18,414 bases of DNA from UBA2428 sp002343545 (GCA_937952285.1 CALFZE010000040.1:1-18414); one strand, 5' to 3'. Numbered from the stretch's first letter, positions 5,982 through 14,164 are shown. The notes: a model not told the origin generated them from the sequence alone. Program-made: numbers and translations.

Positions 5982-7127
5982 GTGATCGACTTTTCCCGAA
6001 AGAAGAAGCTCGGCCTGGTTCTGAGCGGGGGGGCCGTCAAAGCGGCGGCGTTCCACGTGGGGGTCGCGTTGGCCCTCGAGCAGAAAGGCTTTCGCTTTCT
6101 GGGGGGGACGCGCGACAATCGTCTCGCCGATCCTTTGACGGACATCACGAAGACTTTTCAGGTCTACGTCGGATCTTCGGCCGGATCGCTCGTGACGACC
6201 TTCTTGGCCCAAGGCGGACGCCTGCGCGATCTCGTGGCGAGCTTCCAGTCCTCCAAGGAAGAAACGGCGATCCCCGGCATGAAATACTGGGAGATGCTGT
6301 CGCCTCGCTTCCGTCGGGCCACGGACATCCGGAATCTCAAGAATTACCTGTGGTCGATGCTGCGGGAGCGTTCCCTCCAGAGCCCGTTCTCGACGGCGGG
6401 GATCAAACGTTACCTCGAGGCGCACGTTCTCCAGTCGGATGCCTTCTCCGATCTCGAGCCGGATCTTTTCATCGTCGCGACGGAATTGAATCAGTCCAAG
6501 AAAGCGATCTTCGGTCGCTATAAGGCGCTTAGCCAGGATCCTTACCTAGAATACCGGGACGACGTTGCCGTCGGCGAGGCTTGCGCGGCGAGCATGTCGA
6601 TACCCCCGGTTTTCCACCCCTACGAACTCAAGGTGGACGGCCAAATCAAAGAATACTTCGACGGAGAAATCCGCGAACCCCTCAGCACGCACGTCGCGCG
6701 CGATGCGGGCTGCGACCTCATCGTGTGCAGCTACACGCACCAGCCGGTGAGGTTGCGCCACGGATCGCTCTCGCAAATGGGCGTCGAGGAAGTCGTCCTG
6801 CAGGCGGTTTACCAGGCCATCGAGCAAAAAATTCAGTTATCGCGCGGAACCCGGCAGCGCGAGCGTGCGCTCGTGGACCGGATCCGGAAGTTCTTCCTGG
6901 AGAACCAGCTTTCGGACGCCCTTTGCGATCAGCTGATCGAAGAGGTCGAGTCTCGGCTCAGCTACAAGTCCGAGGTTGACTACATCTACATCAATCCACG
7001 CGCGTCGGATCTCGAGATGTACCGGCTACCGCACTTCTCGCTGCAGAAGTCGAAGACCGAAAAGATTGTGCGCAAGGGCTTCGTGGCCGCGATGTCGGCC
7101 CTGCGCGGATTGAACGTCGGAGCTTAG
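5982..7127 (+). CDS. Patatin-like phospholipase
   Basis: This encodes 381 residues with a complete patatin catalytic set: oxyanion-hole glycines in LVLSGGAVKAAAFHVG (13-28), nucleophile Ser66 in GSSAGS (64-69), and Asp227 in EYFDGE (the Asp of the Ser-Asp dyad; the usual DGG/DGA is DGE here). GEACAASMSIPPVFHPY (198-214) is also typical. Patatins deacylate phospholipids or other lipids. There is no signal peptide, so it is cytoplasmic or exported by a non-Sec route. The start is GTG at 5982, the only start close to the conserved N-terminus; no clear ribosome-binding site precedes it. The C-terminal half (about 245-381) after the catalytic domain is helical and unassigned. It is divergent from the HTH gene. 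Confidence 0.9.
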   Translation: MIDFSRKKKLGLVLSGGAVKAAAFHVGVALALEQKGFRFLGGTRDNRLADPLTDITKTFQVYVGSSAGSLVTTFLAQGGRLRDLVASFQSSKEETAIPGMKYWEMLSPRFRRATDIRNLKNYLWSMLRERSLQSPFSTAGIKRYLEAHVLQSDAFSDLEPDLFIVATELNQSKKAIFGRYKALSQDPYLEYRDDVAVGEACAASMSIPPVFHPYELKVDGQIKEYFDGEIREPLSTHVARDAGCDLIVCSYTHQPVRLRHGSLSQMGVEEVVLQAVYQAIEQKIQLSRGTRQRERALVDRIRKFFLENQLSDALCDQLIEEVESRLSYKSEVDYIYINPRASDLEMYRLPHFSLQKSKTEKIVRKGFVAAMSALRGLNVGA

Positions 7128-7155
7128 CTTTGGGCCCCCACGCCTCGGTTGACGG

Positions 7156-8916
7156 CTAGAACTGGGTTTGCGTGATCGTCTCGAGATCCGTGCGCACGAC
7201 TTGGATCGCCAAACCCTTCTTGGTCTGCGGATCGACGGCGACGATGTGCCACTCGCCGGCGTTCAGATTGGCGATCGCGAAGTTCTGCGTAACCGCATGC
7301 GTGCGATCTCCGCCCGCCGTCGCAACGTTGTTCGCGTCGAAGTAGAAAACCTTGGCCTCGCGATTCTGGTGCCCACGTCCGTCGAAAACCACGAGGCTGA
7401 CGGACTTGCGGAACACTTCGGGGCGCAGGTGGCCGAATACGATTCCCTTCTGGAGCGGAACTTCGTGGATGCTGTCGCGGAAGATCTTCTCGAGATGCCC
7501 GCGCGTGAAGAGGTTCAGGGCGGTCGGGAAGTAGTCGTTGCCGGGGATCGCGCTGACCCAAGTTCTCAGGTAACCCTGCGCCCGGATGTCGATCAAGTCG
7601 ACGCTGCTGCGCGGATGCAAGTCGTCGATCTTCAGCTCGCCTTCGGAGTCGGGCAAGTGGACTCCGCGTTGCCCGCCGACCGTGACGTGGATATTCGTCT
7701 CGGGACGCTCGAGCGCAAACACGTCGACGACTTGGGACTCGGCCTTCTTGGGCGCGCTTTCCACGATGGTCGTCGTGACGACTTCGGGAAGGTCGGTGAA
7801 ATCCACGAGGTGAGCGGGCCATTCCTTGGCGGCTTCGCTTTCCTGCGCCGAAGCGTTTTTCGTCGGCATGAGGTACTGCAGGCCCGCGCCGAGGCCGGTC
7901 ACGAGGAAGTCGCCCTGCGGGCCCGTCTCGCGCGGGGCCGTATGGAAGAGACCCACGGAGCCCAACGAGTAGTAACTGCGGAAGGGTTCCACGACGTTGG
8001 CCTCGACTCCGACGCCCGCGAGAGGATGGTACTTGGAGGAAAGGACCTTGCCGAGAACGATGCGTTTGGTGGCGTCGGGCGTCACGCCCAAGCTTTTGAG
8101 GATGGGAGCCAAGCGGGACTCTCGCACCATGACCACGGGACTCAGCGTACCGGCCGTCGCGTAGGATACGGCCGGAAGGTAGCCGGGGGCGCGGACGATG
8201 AAACGCGACGCGACCGAGAGCGGGTAAGGTCCTTTGGCGACGCCCGTGCTTTCGACGGGAGTCTTGAGTCCCGCGCCGACGCCGACCCACTCCACGGTGG
8301 CGCCGTCGACCGTCGCGAAACGACCCGACAAGAGGGCTTCTTCGTCGAGCACGAAGACACGCATGGCGTTCTTCGCGAGCTTCGGAACGCTGACTTTACG
8401 CGGCTCGCTCCGGACGGCGACGCTCGTCGCTTCGGCCTTGGTCGGCGCCACCGCGGCGGGGGCCGCGGGAGTCACGGCCAAGACGGGAGCGGCGATCGAG
8501 GCGGGGCTCCGAGGGGCTTTGGGTCCCTGGAGCGCGGGCGTCGCCGGCACGCGAAGCGCGTTGTCGAGCGCGCCGATGCGAGCGGATTCGTTCGGACGCG
8601 CGACGAACTGGAACGGCGATTCCTTGAGGGTCGCGGCCGCCCAACGTGGCTGTCGCGGCGGGCGCGCGAGCACGGAGTGCGAATAAGAAACGTCCAGGCC
8701 CGAATCGAGGACTTGCTTGATGGCGACCGGAACGGGCCGGACGACTTTCACGTCCGTGGGCTGGTCGAACACGAGCGACTTCGAAAGGGGATGCGGCGAT
8801 TCGAAACCCCAGCGAGGTTGCTTCCACGCGGAAGGGTTGGCCGCCTCGGCCGTTTCCAACCAAGGCGAAGAAAGAATCGCGAAAAGGCTAAATCCAAAGA
8901 GAACCCGAGGACCCAT
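7156..8916 (-). CDS. Large secreted protein of unknown function
   Basis: This encodes 586 residues with a Sec signal peptide (MGPRVLFGFSLFAILSS..., predicted cleavage after TAEA at about residue 25). A Pro/Ala-rich, probably flexible linker covers about 120-170. The following segments, for example MRVFVLDEEALLSG...VASRFIVRAPGYLP, GKVLSSKYHPLAGVGVEANVV and SSVDLIDIRAQGYLRT, have the look of carboxypeptidase-regulatory or transthyretin-like beta-sandwich modules: surface strands followed by an APGY or AQGY turn. No catalytic motif is seen. GGGAG lies 7 bases upstream of the ATG at 8916. It ends 29 bases from the convergent patatin gene with no clear terminator between. A longer open frame on the plus strand over this gene is a shadow. 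The module call is weak. Confidence 0.75.
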   Translation of the reverse strand: MGPRVLFGFSLFAILSSPWLETAEAANPSAWKQPRWGFESPHPLSKSLVFDQPTDVKVVRPVPVAIKQVLDSGLDVSYSHSVLARPPRQPRWAAATLKESPFQFVARPNESARIGALDNALRVPATPALQGPKAPRSPASIAAPVLAVTPAAPAAVAPTKAEATSVAVRSEPRKVSVPKLAKNAMRVFVLDEEALLSGRFATVDGATVEWVGVGAGLKTPVESTGVAKGPYPLSVASRFIVRAPGYLPAVSYATAGTLSPVVMVRESRLAPILKSLGVTPDATKRIVLGKVLSSKYHPLAGVGVEANVVEPFRSYYSLGSVGLFHTAPRETGPQGDFLVTGLGAGLQYLMPTKNASAQESEAAKEWPAHLVDFTDLPEVVTTTIVESAPKKAESQVVDVFALERPETNIHVTVGGQRGVHLPDSEGELKIDDLHPRSSVDLIDIRAQGYLRTWVSAIPGNDYFPTALNLFTRGHLEKIFRDSIHEVPLQKGIVFGHLRPEVFRKSVSLVVFDGRGHQNREAKVFYFDANNVATAGGDRTHAVTQNFAIANLNAGEWHIVAVDPQTKKGLAIQVVRTDLETITQTQF

Positions 8917-9032
8917 GAGAAGTCTCCCTCACATTTGGAAGCGTCTTGGTTTGCAGCCTTGATCTCTTCCCTTAAACTGAACCCACGTTCGAACCGACTT
9001 AAAAAGAATAGATGCCGAGAGGGAACTCGCAA

Positions 9033-10070
9033 ATGTCTGAAATACGTCGTTCCGTCGAAGAGACGACGCTCCGCGCGAGCTTCGGCCAAGAGATTTCCTC
9101 GGGGAAAAGTTGGACGCTCTCGAAACTCGCCGGCGATGCCTCTTCGAGAGAATACTATCGGCTCGTTGACGGAACGGGAAAATCTTTCGTGCTTCAGGTG
9201 GCCGAACCCTTCGAAGCTTCGAACGCGGCTCGTCACCCGTTCCTCGCGGCAGCCGAGATTCTGAAAAGCTGGCGCATCGACGTTCCGGCGATCCGGGCTT
9301 GGGACGCCGCCGCGGGATGGATCCTGCAAGAGGACCTCGGCGACGAGCCACTGCAGAACGCGCCGAGCGAGAAACTCTACGCCAAGGCCATCGACTGGAT
9401 CCTGGCCCTTACGGCCGGGGAAAAACCCGTTTCTTGCGTCGCGCCGCACTTCGGTTGGGCCTTCGACGAAGAAAAGCTGCAATTCGAGATGGGCTTCACC
9501 GAGGAGCACCTTTTCGCCGGAATCTTGGGACGCGGAGGAACGCGCTTCGCCGAGATCGCGCGGCCGAACTCGCTTTGGTTGGCCGAGCGCCCGCGCATCC
9601 TTTGCCATCGGGATTACCACTCGAGGAACCTCATGATTCGCGGCGATAGGTTGGTGGTGATCGATTTCCAGGACGCCCGTATGGGGCCTTTGAGCTACGA
9701 CGTCGCCTCGCTGCTTTGGGATCCCTACGTTCGCTTGAGCGAAGTTTGGCGCGAGACCTTGCTGAAGAAGTGGAAGGAAGGCTTGCGGTCGATCGATAAG
9801 CCGGAACTTCGCTCGGCGTTGCCTTCGCTCGAGGAAGAACTCGAGCGGATGAAGATTCAAAGACTTTTGAAAGCGATCGGTTCTTACGCGAGTTTCTACA
9901 ACCGAAAGGGTCGACGCGACTATTTGCCCGCCGTTCGTCCGGCCTACGACAGCGTGATCTCGTCTTTTGAGCGGTTGAAGCGACTGGGAACCTGGAAATC
10001 GTCCGACGCGGAACTTTTGACTCTCGTGCAATCCATTGATTTGTCGAGGATTGATAGACTGGTCGGATGA
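9033..10070 (+). CDS. amgK: AmgK-type anomeric MurNAc/GlcNAc kinase
   Basis: This encodes 345 residues of the aminoglycoside-phosphotransferase-like kinase fold. LAGDASSREYYRL (32-44) matches the GDAS..RYFRL N-terminal signature of AmgK. The catalytic loop is HRDYHSRNL (192-200, Asp194) and the metal-binding motif is IDFQDARMGPLSYDVASLL (210-228, Asp211). Known AmgK makes MurNAc-alpha-1-phosphate, which MurU turns into UDP-MurNAc, bypassing fosfomycin-sensitive de novo synthesis. I prefer the ATG at 9033, with AGAGGG 9 bases upstream, over the ATG at 9012, which has no ribosome-binding site. It is the first gene of a five-gene operon and overlaps the next by 4 bases (ATGA). A general aminoglycoside kinase is unlikely in this context. 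Confidence 0.88.
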   Translation: MSEIRRSVEETTLRASFGQEISSGKSWTLSKLAGDASSREYYRLVDGTGKSFVLQVAEPFEASNAARHPFLAAAEILKSWRIDVPAIRAWDAAAGWILQEDLGDEPLQNAPSEKLYAKAIDWILALTAGEKPVSCVAPHFGWAFDEEKLQFEMGFTEEHLFAGILGRGGTRFAEIARPNSLWLAERPRILCHRDYHSRNLMIRGDRLVVIDFQDARMGPLSYDVASLLWDPYVRLSEVWRETLLKKWKEGLRSIDKPELRSALPSLEEELERMKIQRLLKAIGSYASFYNRKGRRDYLPAVRPAYDSVISSFERLKRLGTWKSSDAELLTLVQSIDLSRIDRLVG

Positions 10071-11164
10071 ACGACGTCTTCGGGGTAGTGCTGGCGGCCG
10101 GCTTCGGCAGTCGGCTTCGGCCCGCGACTCACCGATGCCCCAAACCGTTACTGCCGGTAGGAGGCGTCGAACCCCTCTTCTTGGCGCTCGGAAGACTGTC
10201 GGACGCGGGTGTTCGTCGCGTCGTCGTGAACGCGCACCACCTTTCCGAGCGCGTCCAAGCGACTTTGAAGGATTGGCAAGCGCGGTACTTCTCTAACCTC
10301 GAGATCCGCTGCACCGTGGAGTCGCCCGCCATCCTGGGATCCGGCGGTGGTTTGCTCAATATCCTTTCGCGGAATCCGGATTGGGCGAAGAACTCCCGGA
10401 TGCTCGTGCTGAACGGGGATACGCTGACGGATCTCGACCCTCGAAGCTTGCTCGAAGCTCCGGCTTCGCCGGGTCGCGGAGCCTTGTTCTCTATTTCGAC
10501 TTTGGAAGCGCACTTGGAGCGTTACGGTCCCGTGTGGATCGACGAGCGGGCGGATCGCTACGGTTACAAAGGGGTGGGGCGACAGTCGCGTCCCGCGGCC
10601 TCGCGCGCCGCGCACTTCCTTGGGCTTCACCTTCTCGAGGCCGAGGCCGTCGAGCGTTTGCGTCGACCCGCCGAGTTCGCCGTTCGTGACACCGATCTTT
10701 TCGGCGGCATCTACGAGCCCTTGATCGAACGAGGAATGCGGGTCGAGGGATACCCGTGCTTCGCGAACGGCCGCGGCGAAAAATTCTGGTTCGATCTGAA
10801 CACGACCGAGTTCTTCCTGGAAGCGCAGAAGTGGCTTTTGGAAAGCCTCGCGAAGGAGCCGGACGGATACTGGGCTTCCTTCGTTCGTCGTCGTCATCCC
10901 GGCATCGAGGAACGCGCTCCGGGGGTTTGGGCGTATCCGTCCGCCGGACTGGGTGGAGAGTGCCTGGGCCCGGTCGTGGTCGCGCTCCAGGACGCGAAGT
11001 CGCTCAAGGGACGCGTCGGTCCCAACGCAAGTCTCGTCGGCGTGCGTGCCTCGTTGGACGCGTCGCTCGAGATTCGCGAAGCTTCGGTTCTGGCCGACGG
11101 CGAGGAAGCTTCGACGATCTCGCGACGGGTCGACGGCGAGGTTCTCGTCGTGCCGGAAGCATGA
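10067..11164 (+). CDS. murU: MurU-like sugar-1-phosphate nucleotidyltransferase with C-terminal extension
   Basis: This encodes 365 residues. The N-terminal domain (about 1-250) is a Rossmann-like nucleotidyltransferase: LAAGFGSRLRPATHRCPKPL (9-28, with Lys26 for phosphate contact), GSGGGL (91-96), LNGDT (115-119, metal-binding Asp118) and WFDLNT (241-246, second metal-ligand region). In the neighbouring context it most likely makes UDP-MurNAc from MurNAc-1-phosphate. Pseudomonas MurU is about 223 residues, so about 110 residues are extra here. The segment near 300-345 (GPVVVALQDAKSLKG...ASLVGVRASLDASLEI) looks like a short left-handed beta-helix, as in mannose- or glucose-1-phosphate nucleotidyltransferases. 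Sugar specificity is therefore inferred from operon partners. It overlaps amgK and dppB by 4 bases each. Confidence 0.8.
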   Translation: MNDVFGVVLAAGFGSRLRPATHRCPKPLLPVGGVEPLFLALGRLSDAGVRRVVVNAHHLSERVQATLKDWQARYFSNLEIRCTVESPAILGSGGGLLNILSRNPDWAKNSRMLVLNGDTLTDLDPRSLLEAPASPGRGALFSISTLEAHLERYGPVWIDERADRYGYKGVGRQSRPAASRAAHFLGLHLLEAEAVERLRRPAEFAVRDTDLFGGIYEPLIERGMRVEGYPCFANGRGEKFWFDLNTTEFFLEAQKWLLESLAKEPDGYWASFVRRRHPGIEERAPGVWAYPSAGLGGECLGPVVVALQDAKSLKGRVGPNASLVGVRASLDASLEIREASVLADGEEASTISRRVDGEVLVVPEA

Positions 11165-12096
11165 AACGCTACTTGCTCGGCCGCATTCTCTGGGGGCTTC
11201 CCGTTCTTTGGGGAGTTCTCAGCGTGACTTTCTTCTTGCTGCATTTGGTTCCAGGGGATCCCGTATCGCTTCTCTTGGGCGAAGGCGCCGAGGAGTCGGA
11301 CCGGCTCGCGCTTCGTCAGACCTTGGGGCTCGAACGGCCGCTCGTCGATCAGTACTTCACTTACGTCCTTCAACTCGCCAAGGGGAACTGGGGCGAATCG
11401 ATCTCGCATCGATTGCCCGTGCTGGATCTCATCTTGGAACGCTTCCCGTCGACCTTGCTGCTCACCTTGACCTCGTTGACCTTCGCGACGCTCGTCTCCG
11501 TTCCCATCGGACTTGGCACCGCGGCTTACCGCGGGCGTTGGCCGGACCGCTTGGGCATGTTCTTGGCCTTGATGGGGCATAGCGTGCCGTTGTTCGTGAT
11601 CGCGCCTTTGGTCGTGTTGGCTTTCGCGATCGATCTTCCGCTCCTTCCCGTGTCGGGATCCGGCACGTGGGCCCATCTCGTCTTGCCGACTTTCTGCCTT
11701 GGCTTCGGCCTCTGTGGCTTGCTGTCTCGGATGCTTCGGAGTTCCGCCGTCGACGTGGTCGGCAGCATGCACGTTCGCGCGGCGCGTTCGCGGGGCATCG
11801 GTCCGTGGCGACTCTATTCCCGCTACATCCTGAAAGTCTCCGTGCTTCCGGTGCTGAGCGTGTGGGGCGGGTTGCTCGGCGGACTTCTCGGGGGTGCCGT
11901 CGTGACGGAAACTCTCTTCGATTGGCCCGGCTTGGGAAGGCTTTTCTACACGGCATTCCAAGCGCGGGACTATCCGCTCATCCAAGGGATCGTACTTTGG
12001 ATCTCGGTCGTGTACGTCGGCATCCAAGTTCTTTTGGACTTCGCTTACGCCGGCCTCGATCCGAGAATTCGTTTGGGCGCTGAGGAAGGCGCGTGA
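11161..12096 (+). CDS. ABC transporter permease, DppB/OppB type
   Basis: This encodes 311 residues with six predicted transmembrane helices (the first at about 8-28). Family features are RILWGLPVLWGVLSVTFFLL, LVPGDPVSLLLG (29-40), QYFTYVLQLAKGNWGES (64-80), the EAA-type ATPase-contact loop (about 205-231, ARSRGIGPWRLYSRYIL), TETLFDWPGLGRL (249-261) and the end YAGLDPRIRLG. These are permeases for di- and oligopeptides, nickel or muropeptides. The start is the ATG at 11161, overlapping murU by 4 bases (ATGA); an open frame reaching far upstream is only antiphase to murU. It pairs with the next gene, but no ATPase or solute-binding gene is present in the window. Its position inside a cell-wall recycling operon suggests peptidoglycan fragments as cargo. 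Confidence 0.9.
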   Translation: MKRYLLGRILWGLPVLWGVLSVTFFLLHLVPGDPVSLLLGEGAEESDRLALRQTLGLERPLVDQYFTYVLQLAKGNWGESISHRLPVLDLILERFPSTLLLTLTSLTFATLVSVPIGLGTAAYRGRWPDRLGMFLALMGHSVPLFVIAPLVVLAFAIDLPLLPVSGSGTWAHLVLPTFCLGFGLCGLLSRMLRSSAVDVVGSMHVRAARSRGIGPWRLYSRYILKVSVLPVLSVWGGLLGGLLGGAVVTETLFDWPGLGRLFYTAFQARDYPLIQGIVLWISVVYVGIQVLLDFAYAGLDPRIRLGAEEGA

Positions 12097-12920
12097 AGAT
12101 GCTCGGCGCCACCAAGCACGGTGCGAAGGCGTTGCTGCGTTTTTGCTACGCGTGGCTCGGCCTCCTCTTGGCGCTCGTCGCTTTGGTGCCGCTGCTTCCC
12201 CTGATCGACCCGACTCGGCAAGATCTCGGTCAGGAATACGTTTTTTCCGCCGCGGGTCACTGGCTTGGAACGGGCGAAAACGGAATCGACCTGGCCTCGA
12301 ATCTCGCCTGGGGCATGCGGCTTTCGGTGGGGCTCGCATTCGCGTCGGTTTTGCTTTCGTCTTTGCTCGGCCTGCTTTGGGGCGGCTTCGCGGCCTCGCG
12401 GGGCGGCCTGATCGAGCGACTTTTTCTGGTCGTGGTTGACGTCGCGGATGCGTTTCCGGGATTGCTTCTCGTGATCGCCTTGGCGTCCGTGTTGGGGCCT
12501 CGCCCGGAGAACGTCGTGATCGCGCTCGTGATGGGATCTTGGGTCGGTTACGCGCGACTGGCCCGGGCGCAGGTTCTGAGTTTGCGCGAAGAACCGTACG
12601 TCGAGGCGGTGCGCGCGCTCGGGATTCCGTCGTGGCGACGCTTCCTGCGGCACGTCGCTCCGCAGATGCTTCCTTCCTTCTTCGTGAAGATGACCTACGG
12701 ATTGAGTTCGGCGATTCTCGCCGAAGCGTCGCTCGGATTCCTGGGGCTGGGATCTCCGCCCGGTACGCCGTCGTGGGGGCAGCTGCTCATGCAATCGCGC
12801 GACGTGCTCACATCCGCGCCGCACGCCTTGCTGGTGCCCGGCGTTTCTCTGACGCTGACGGTCTTCGCGGTGAACGTCGTGGGCGACGATCTTCGTGATA
12901 AGCTGGAGGGGATTCGTTGA
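12093..12920 (+). CDS. ABC transporter permease, DppC/OppC type
   Basis: This encodes 275 residues with an N-terminal helix (about 18-37) followed by the five-helix BPD_transp_1 domain. HWLGTGENGIDLASNLAWGM (56-75) corresponds to the HPLGTDxxGRDVLSRLxxG signature of DppC-type permeases. The EAA loop is AVRALGIPSWRRFLRHVAPQ, and EASLGFLGLGSPPGTPSWGQLL is the conserved late motif. The start is GTG at 12093, overlapping dppB by 4 bases (GTGA), with GAGGAAGG just upstream. It must form a heterodimer with the previous permease and borrow an ATPase pair (DppD/DppF-like) from elsewhere in the genome. Confidence 0.9.
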   Translation: MKMLGATKHGAKALLRFCYAWLGLLLALVALVPLLPLIDPTRQDLGQEYVFSAAGHWLGTGENGIDLASNLAWGMRLSVGLAFASVLLSSLLGLLWGGFAASRGGLIERLFLVVVDVADAFPGLLLVIALASVLGPRPENVVIALVMGSWVGYARLARAQVLSLREEPYVEAVRALGIPSWRRFLRHVAPQMLPSFFVKMTYGLSSAILAEASLGFLGLGSPPGTPSWGQLLMQSRDVLTSAPHALLVPGVSLTLTVFAVNVVGDDLRDKLEGIR

Positions 12921-12930
12921 GGAGAGGTGA

Positions 12931-14073
12931 GTGGACCAATCGATCTTAGGCAAGAAAGTCGGGCAGCTGCTGTGCGTGGGCGTGCCCGGAACGAGACTCG
13001 ATCGGGCCAAGCTCGACGTGCTCGGACGCGTGGGCGTCGGCGGAGTCATCTTGTTCAAAGCCAACTACGAGTCGGTCCCTCAGCTCGTCGAGCTCACGAA
13101 CGATATCCAGAAAACGCTGACTTCGGATGCTTTCGAAGGCATGCCGGCTTTCATCGGCGTCGATCAAGAAGGAGGCCGCGTTCGTCGTTTCGGCGCTCCC
13201 TTCACCGATTTCCCTCCGCAGGCCGTGATGGGAAGGTTGAACTCCGCGAAGACGGCCTTCGAAGCGGGCTTCGTCATGGCCAAGGAGCTTCGCGCCTGCG
13301 GCGTGAACGTGAACTTCGCGCCGGTCGTCGACGTCCCGGAATCCCTCGATAACTCCGTCATCGGCGATCGCGCTTTCTCGACGCAGGAAGAGGTCGTCGC
13401 GACGATGGGTTCGGCGCTCGTGCGCGGCCTGCTGAAGGGCGGAGTCATCGGCGTCGCCAAGCACTTTCCGGGTCACGGCGTGACGTCGATCGACTCGCAC
13501 ACGGAGCTTCCGATCTGCGACCGCAGCGCCGAGCAGCTCGAGAATCGCGATTGGTCTCCTTTCAAGCGGGCGATCCGCGCCCGCGTGGAAGGCATCATGA
13601 CGGCGCACATCCTTTTTCCGAAAATCGATCCCGATCGGCCCGCGACGCTTTCGCGGCGCATCCTCCAAGACCAGTTGCGCAAGAACCTGCGCTACCAAAA
13701 GCTGATCTTTAGCGACGACCTGGAAATGGGCGCGATCCAGAAGAAGTATTCCCTGACCGACGCGGCTTTCCTCGCGATCGAGGCGGGCTGCGATCAGGTC
13801 TTGCTTTGCCACGAGTGGAACCGAATCGAAGAGGTCTGGCAGCATCTCGTGAAGGCTTTCGAATCGGGCGCGTTGCCGATGAAGAAGCTGGACGAGGCCC
13901 TCGAGCGAATCCGCGACGCGAAGACCCGCTTTCTGAGGCCCTTCGCTTTCGCGAACCTCGAAATGGCGCAGGCCGTCGTCGGATCGCCCGACTTAAAGTC
14001 GGTCGCCGTCGCCATTCGAGAGGGGCGGAGCGTCGAGAACGGTCCTTCCACCCAGGAATCCGAAGCGACTTAA
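12931..14073 (+). CDS. nagZ: NagZ-type beta-N-acetylglucosaminidase (GH3)
   Basis: This encodes 380 residues, somewhat longer than the usual 340 because of a C-terminal tail. It has no signal peptide, so it acts in the cytoplasm. GH3/NagZ motifs: GVDQEGGRVRR (76-86), KHFPGHG (177-183), the DSH dyad (Asp188-Ser-His190) that supplies the acid/base in NagZ, and FSDDLEM (260-266) with the nucleophile Asp262. NagZ removes GlcNAc from imported GlcNAc-anhydroMurNAc peptides, and its product feeds the MurNAc kinase route. The start is GTG at 12931, with AGGAG 6 bases upstream; the gap from dppC is 10 bases. It is the last gene of the amgK-murU-dppBC operon. Confidence 0.9.
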   Translation: MDQSILGKKVGQLLCVGVPGTRLDRAKLDVLGRVGVGGVILFKANYESVPQLVELTNDIQKTLTSDAFEGMPAFIGVDQEGGRVRRFGAPFTDFPPQAVMGRLNSAKTAFEAGFVMAKELRACGVNVNFAPVVDVPESLDNSVIGDRAFSTQEEVVATMGSALVRGLLKGGVIGVAKHFPGHGVTSIDSHTELPICDRSAEQLENRDWSPFKRAIRARVEGIMTAHILFPKIDPDRPATLSRRILQDQLRKNLRYQKLIFSDDLEMGAIQKKYSLTDAAFLAIEAGCDQVLLCHEWNRIEEVWQHLVKAFESGALPMKKLDEALERIRDAKTRFLRPFAFANLEMAQAVVGSPDLKSVAVAIREGRSVENGPSTQESEAT

Positions 14074-14104
14074 TCCCCGGCGCATTTTGTAAAGTTGAAT
14101 TAGG

Positions 14105-14133
14105 ACCCCGGGGATTTGGATCCTTGGGGTTTT
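14105..14133 (+). terminator. Rho-independent terminator after nagZ
   Basis: ACCCCGGGGAT (14105-14115) can pair with ATCCTTGGGGT (14120-14130) around a TTGG tetraloop. This gives an 11-bp stem with two G-U pairs, followed by four T residues (14130-14133). It lies 32 bases after the nagZ stop and 37 bases before the protease start. Part of its left arm can instead pair with AATCCCCGG (14072-14080), which includes the nagZ stop codon. Confidence 0.6.
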
Positions 14134-14134
14134 G

Positions 14135-14164
14135 CCCCTATTCTTCCTGTTCCACAGGGAGGGG
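14135..14164 (+). promoter_or_regulatory. Hairpin covering the protease ribosome-binding site
   Basis: CCCCT (14135-14139) can pair with AGGGG (14160-14164), and inside it CCTG (14146-14149) with CAGG (14155-14158). The right side is the Shine-Dalgarno sequence AGGGAGGGG of the gene at 14170, so the structure would hide it. The fold is hand-drawn; no energy was computed. Confidence 0.45.

Noticed and set aside
5928..6425. N-terminal extension of the HTH gene to a start at 6425
   Set aside because: This part is antisense to the conserved patatin N-terminus and has shadow-like composition. The HTH domain begins directly after the ATG at 5927.
7168..9264. A 698-codon open frame on the plus strand over the secreted protein and the start of amgK
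   Set aside because: It is Arg/Gly/Asp-rich with no motif, no signal and no ribosome-binding site, and it runs into amgK. The minus-strand gene has a signal peptide and a good GGGAG site.
9033..10070. Aminoglycoside resistance phosphotransferase
   Set aside because: The fold is shared, but the N-terminal GDAS..YYRL signature and the murU and nagZ neighbours point to AmgK.
10756..11160. N-terminal extension of the DppB permease
   Set aside because: It lies out of frame inside murU and is Arg/Gly-rich. The permease family start with its first membrane helix coincides with the ATG at 11161.
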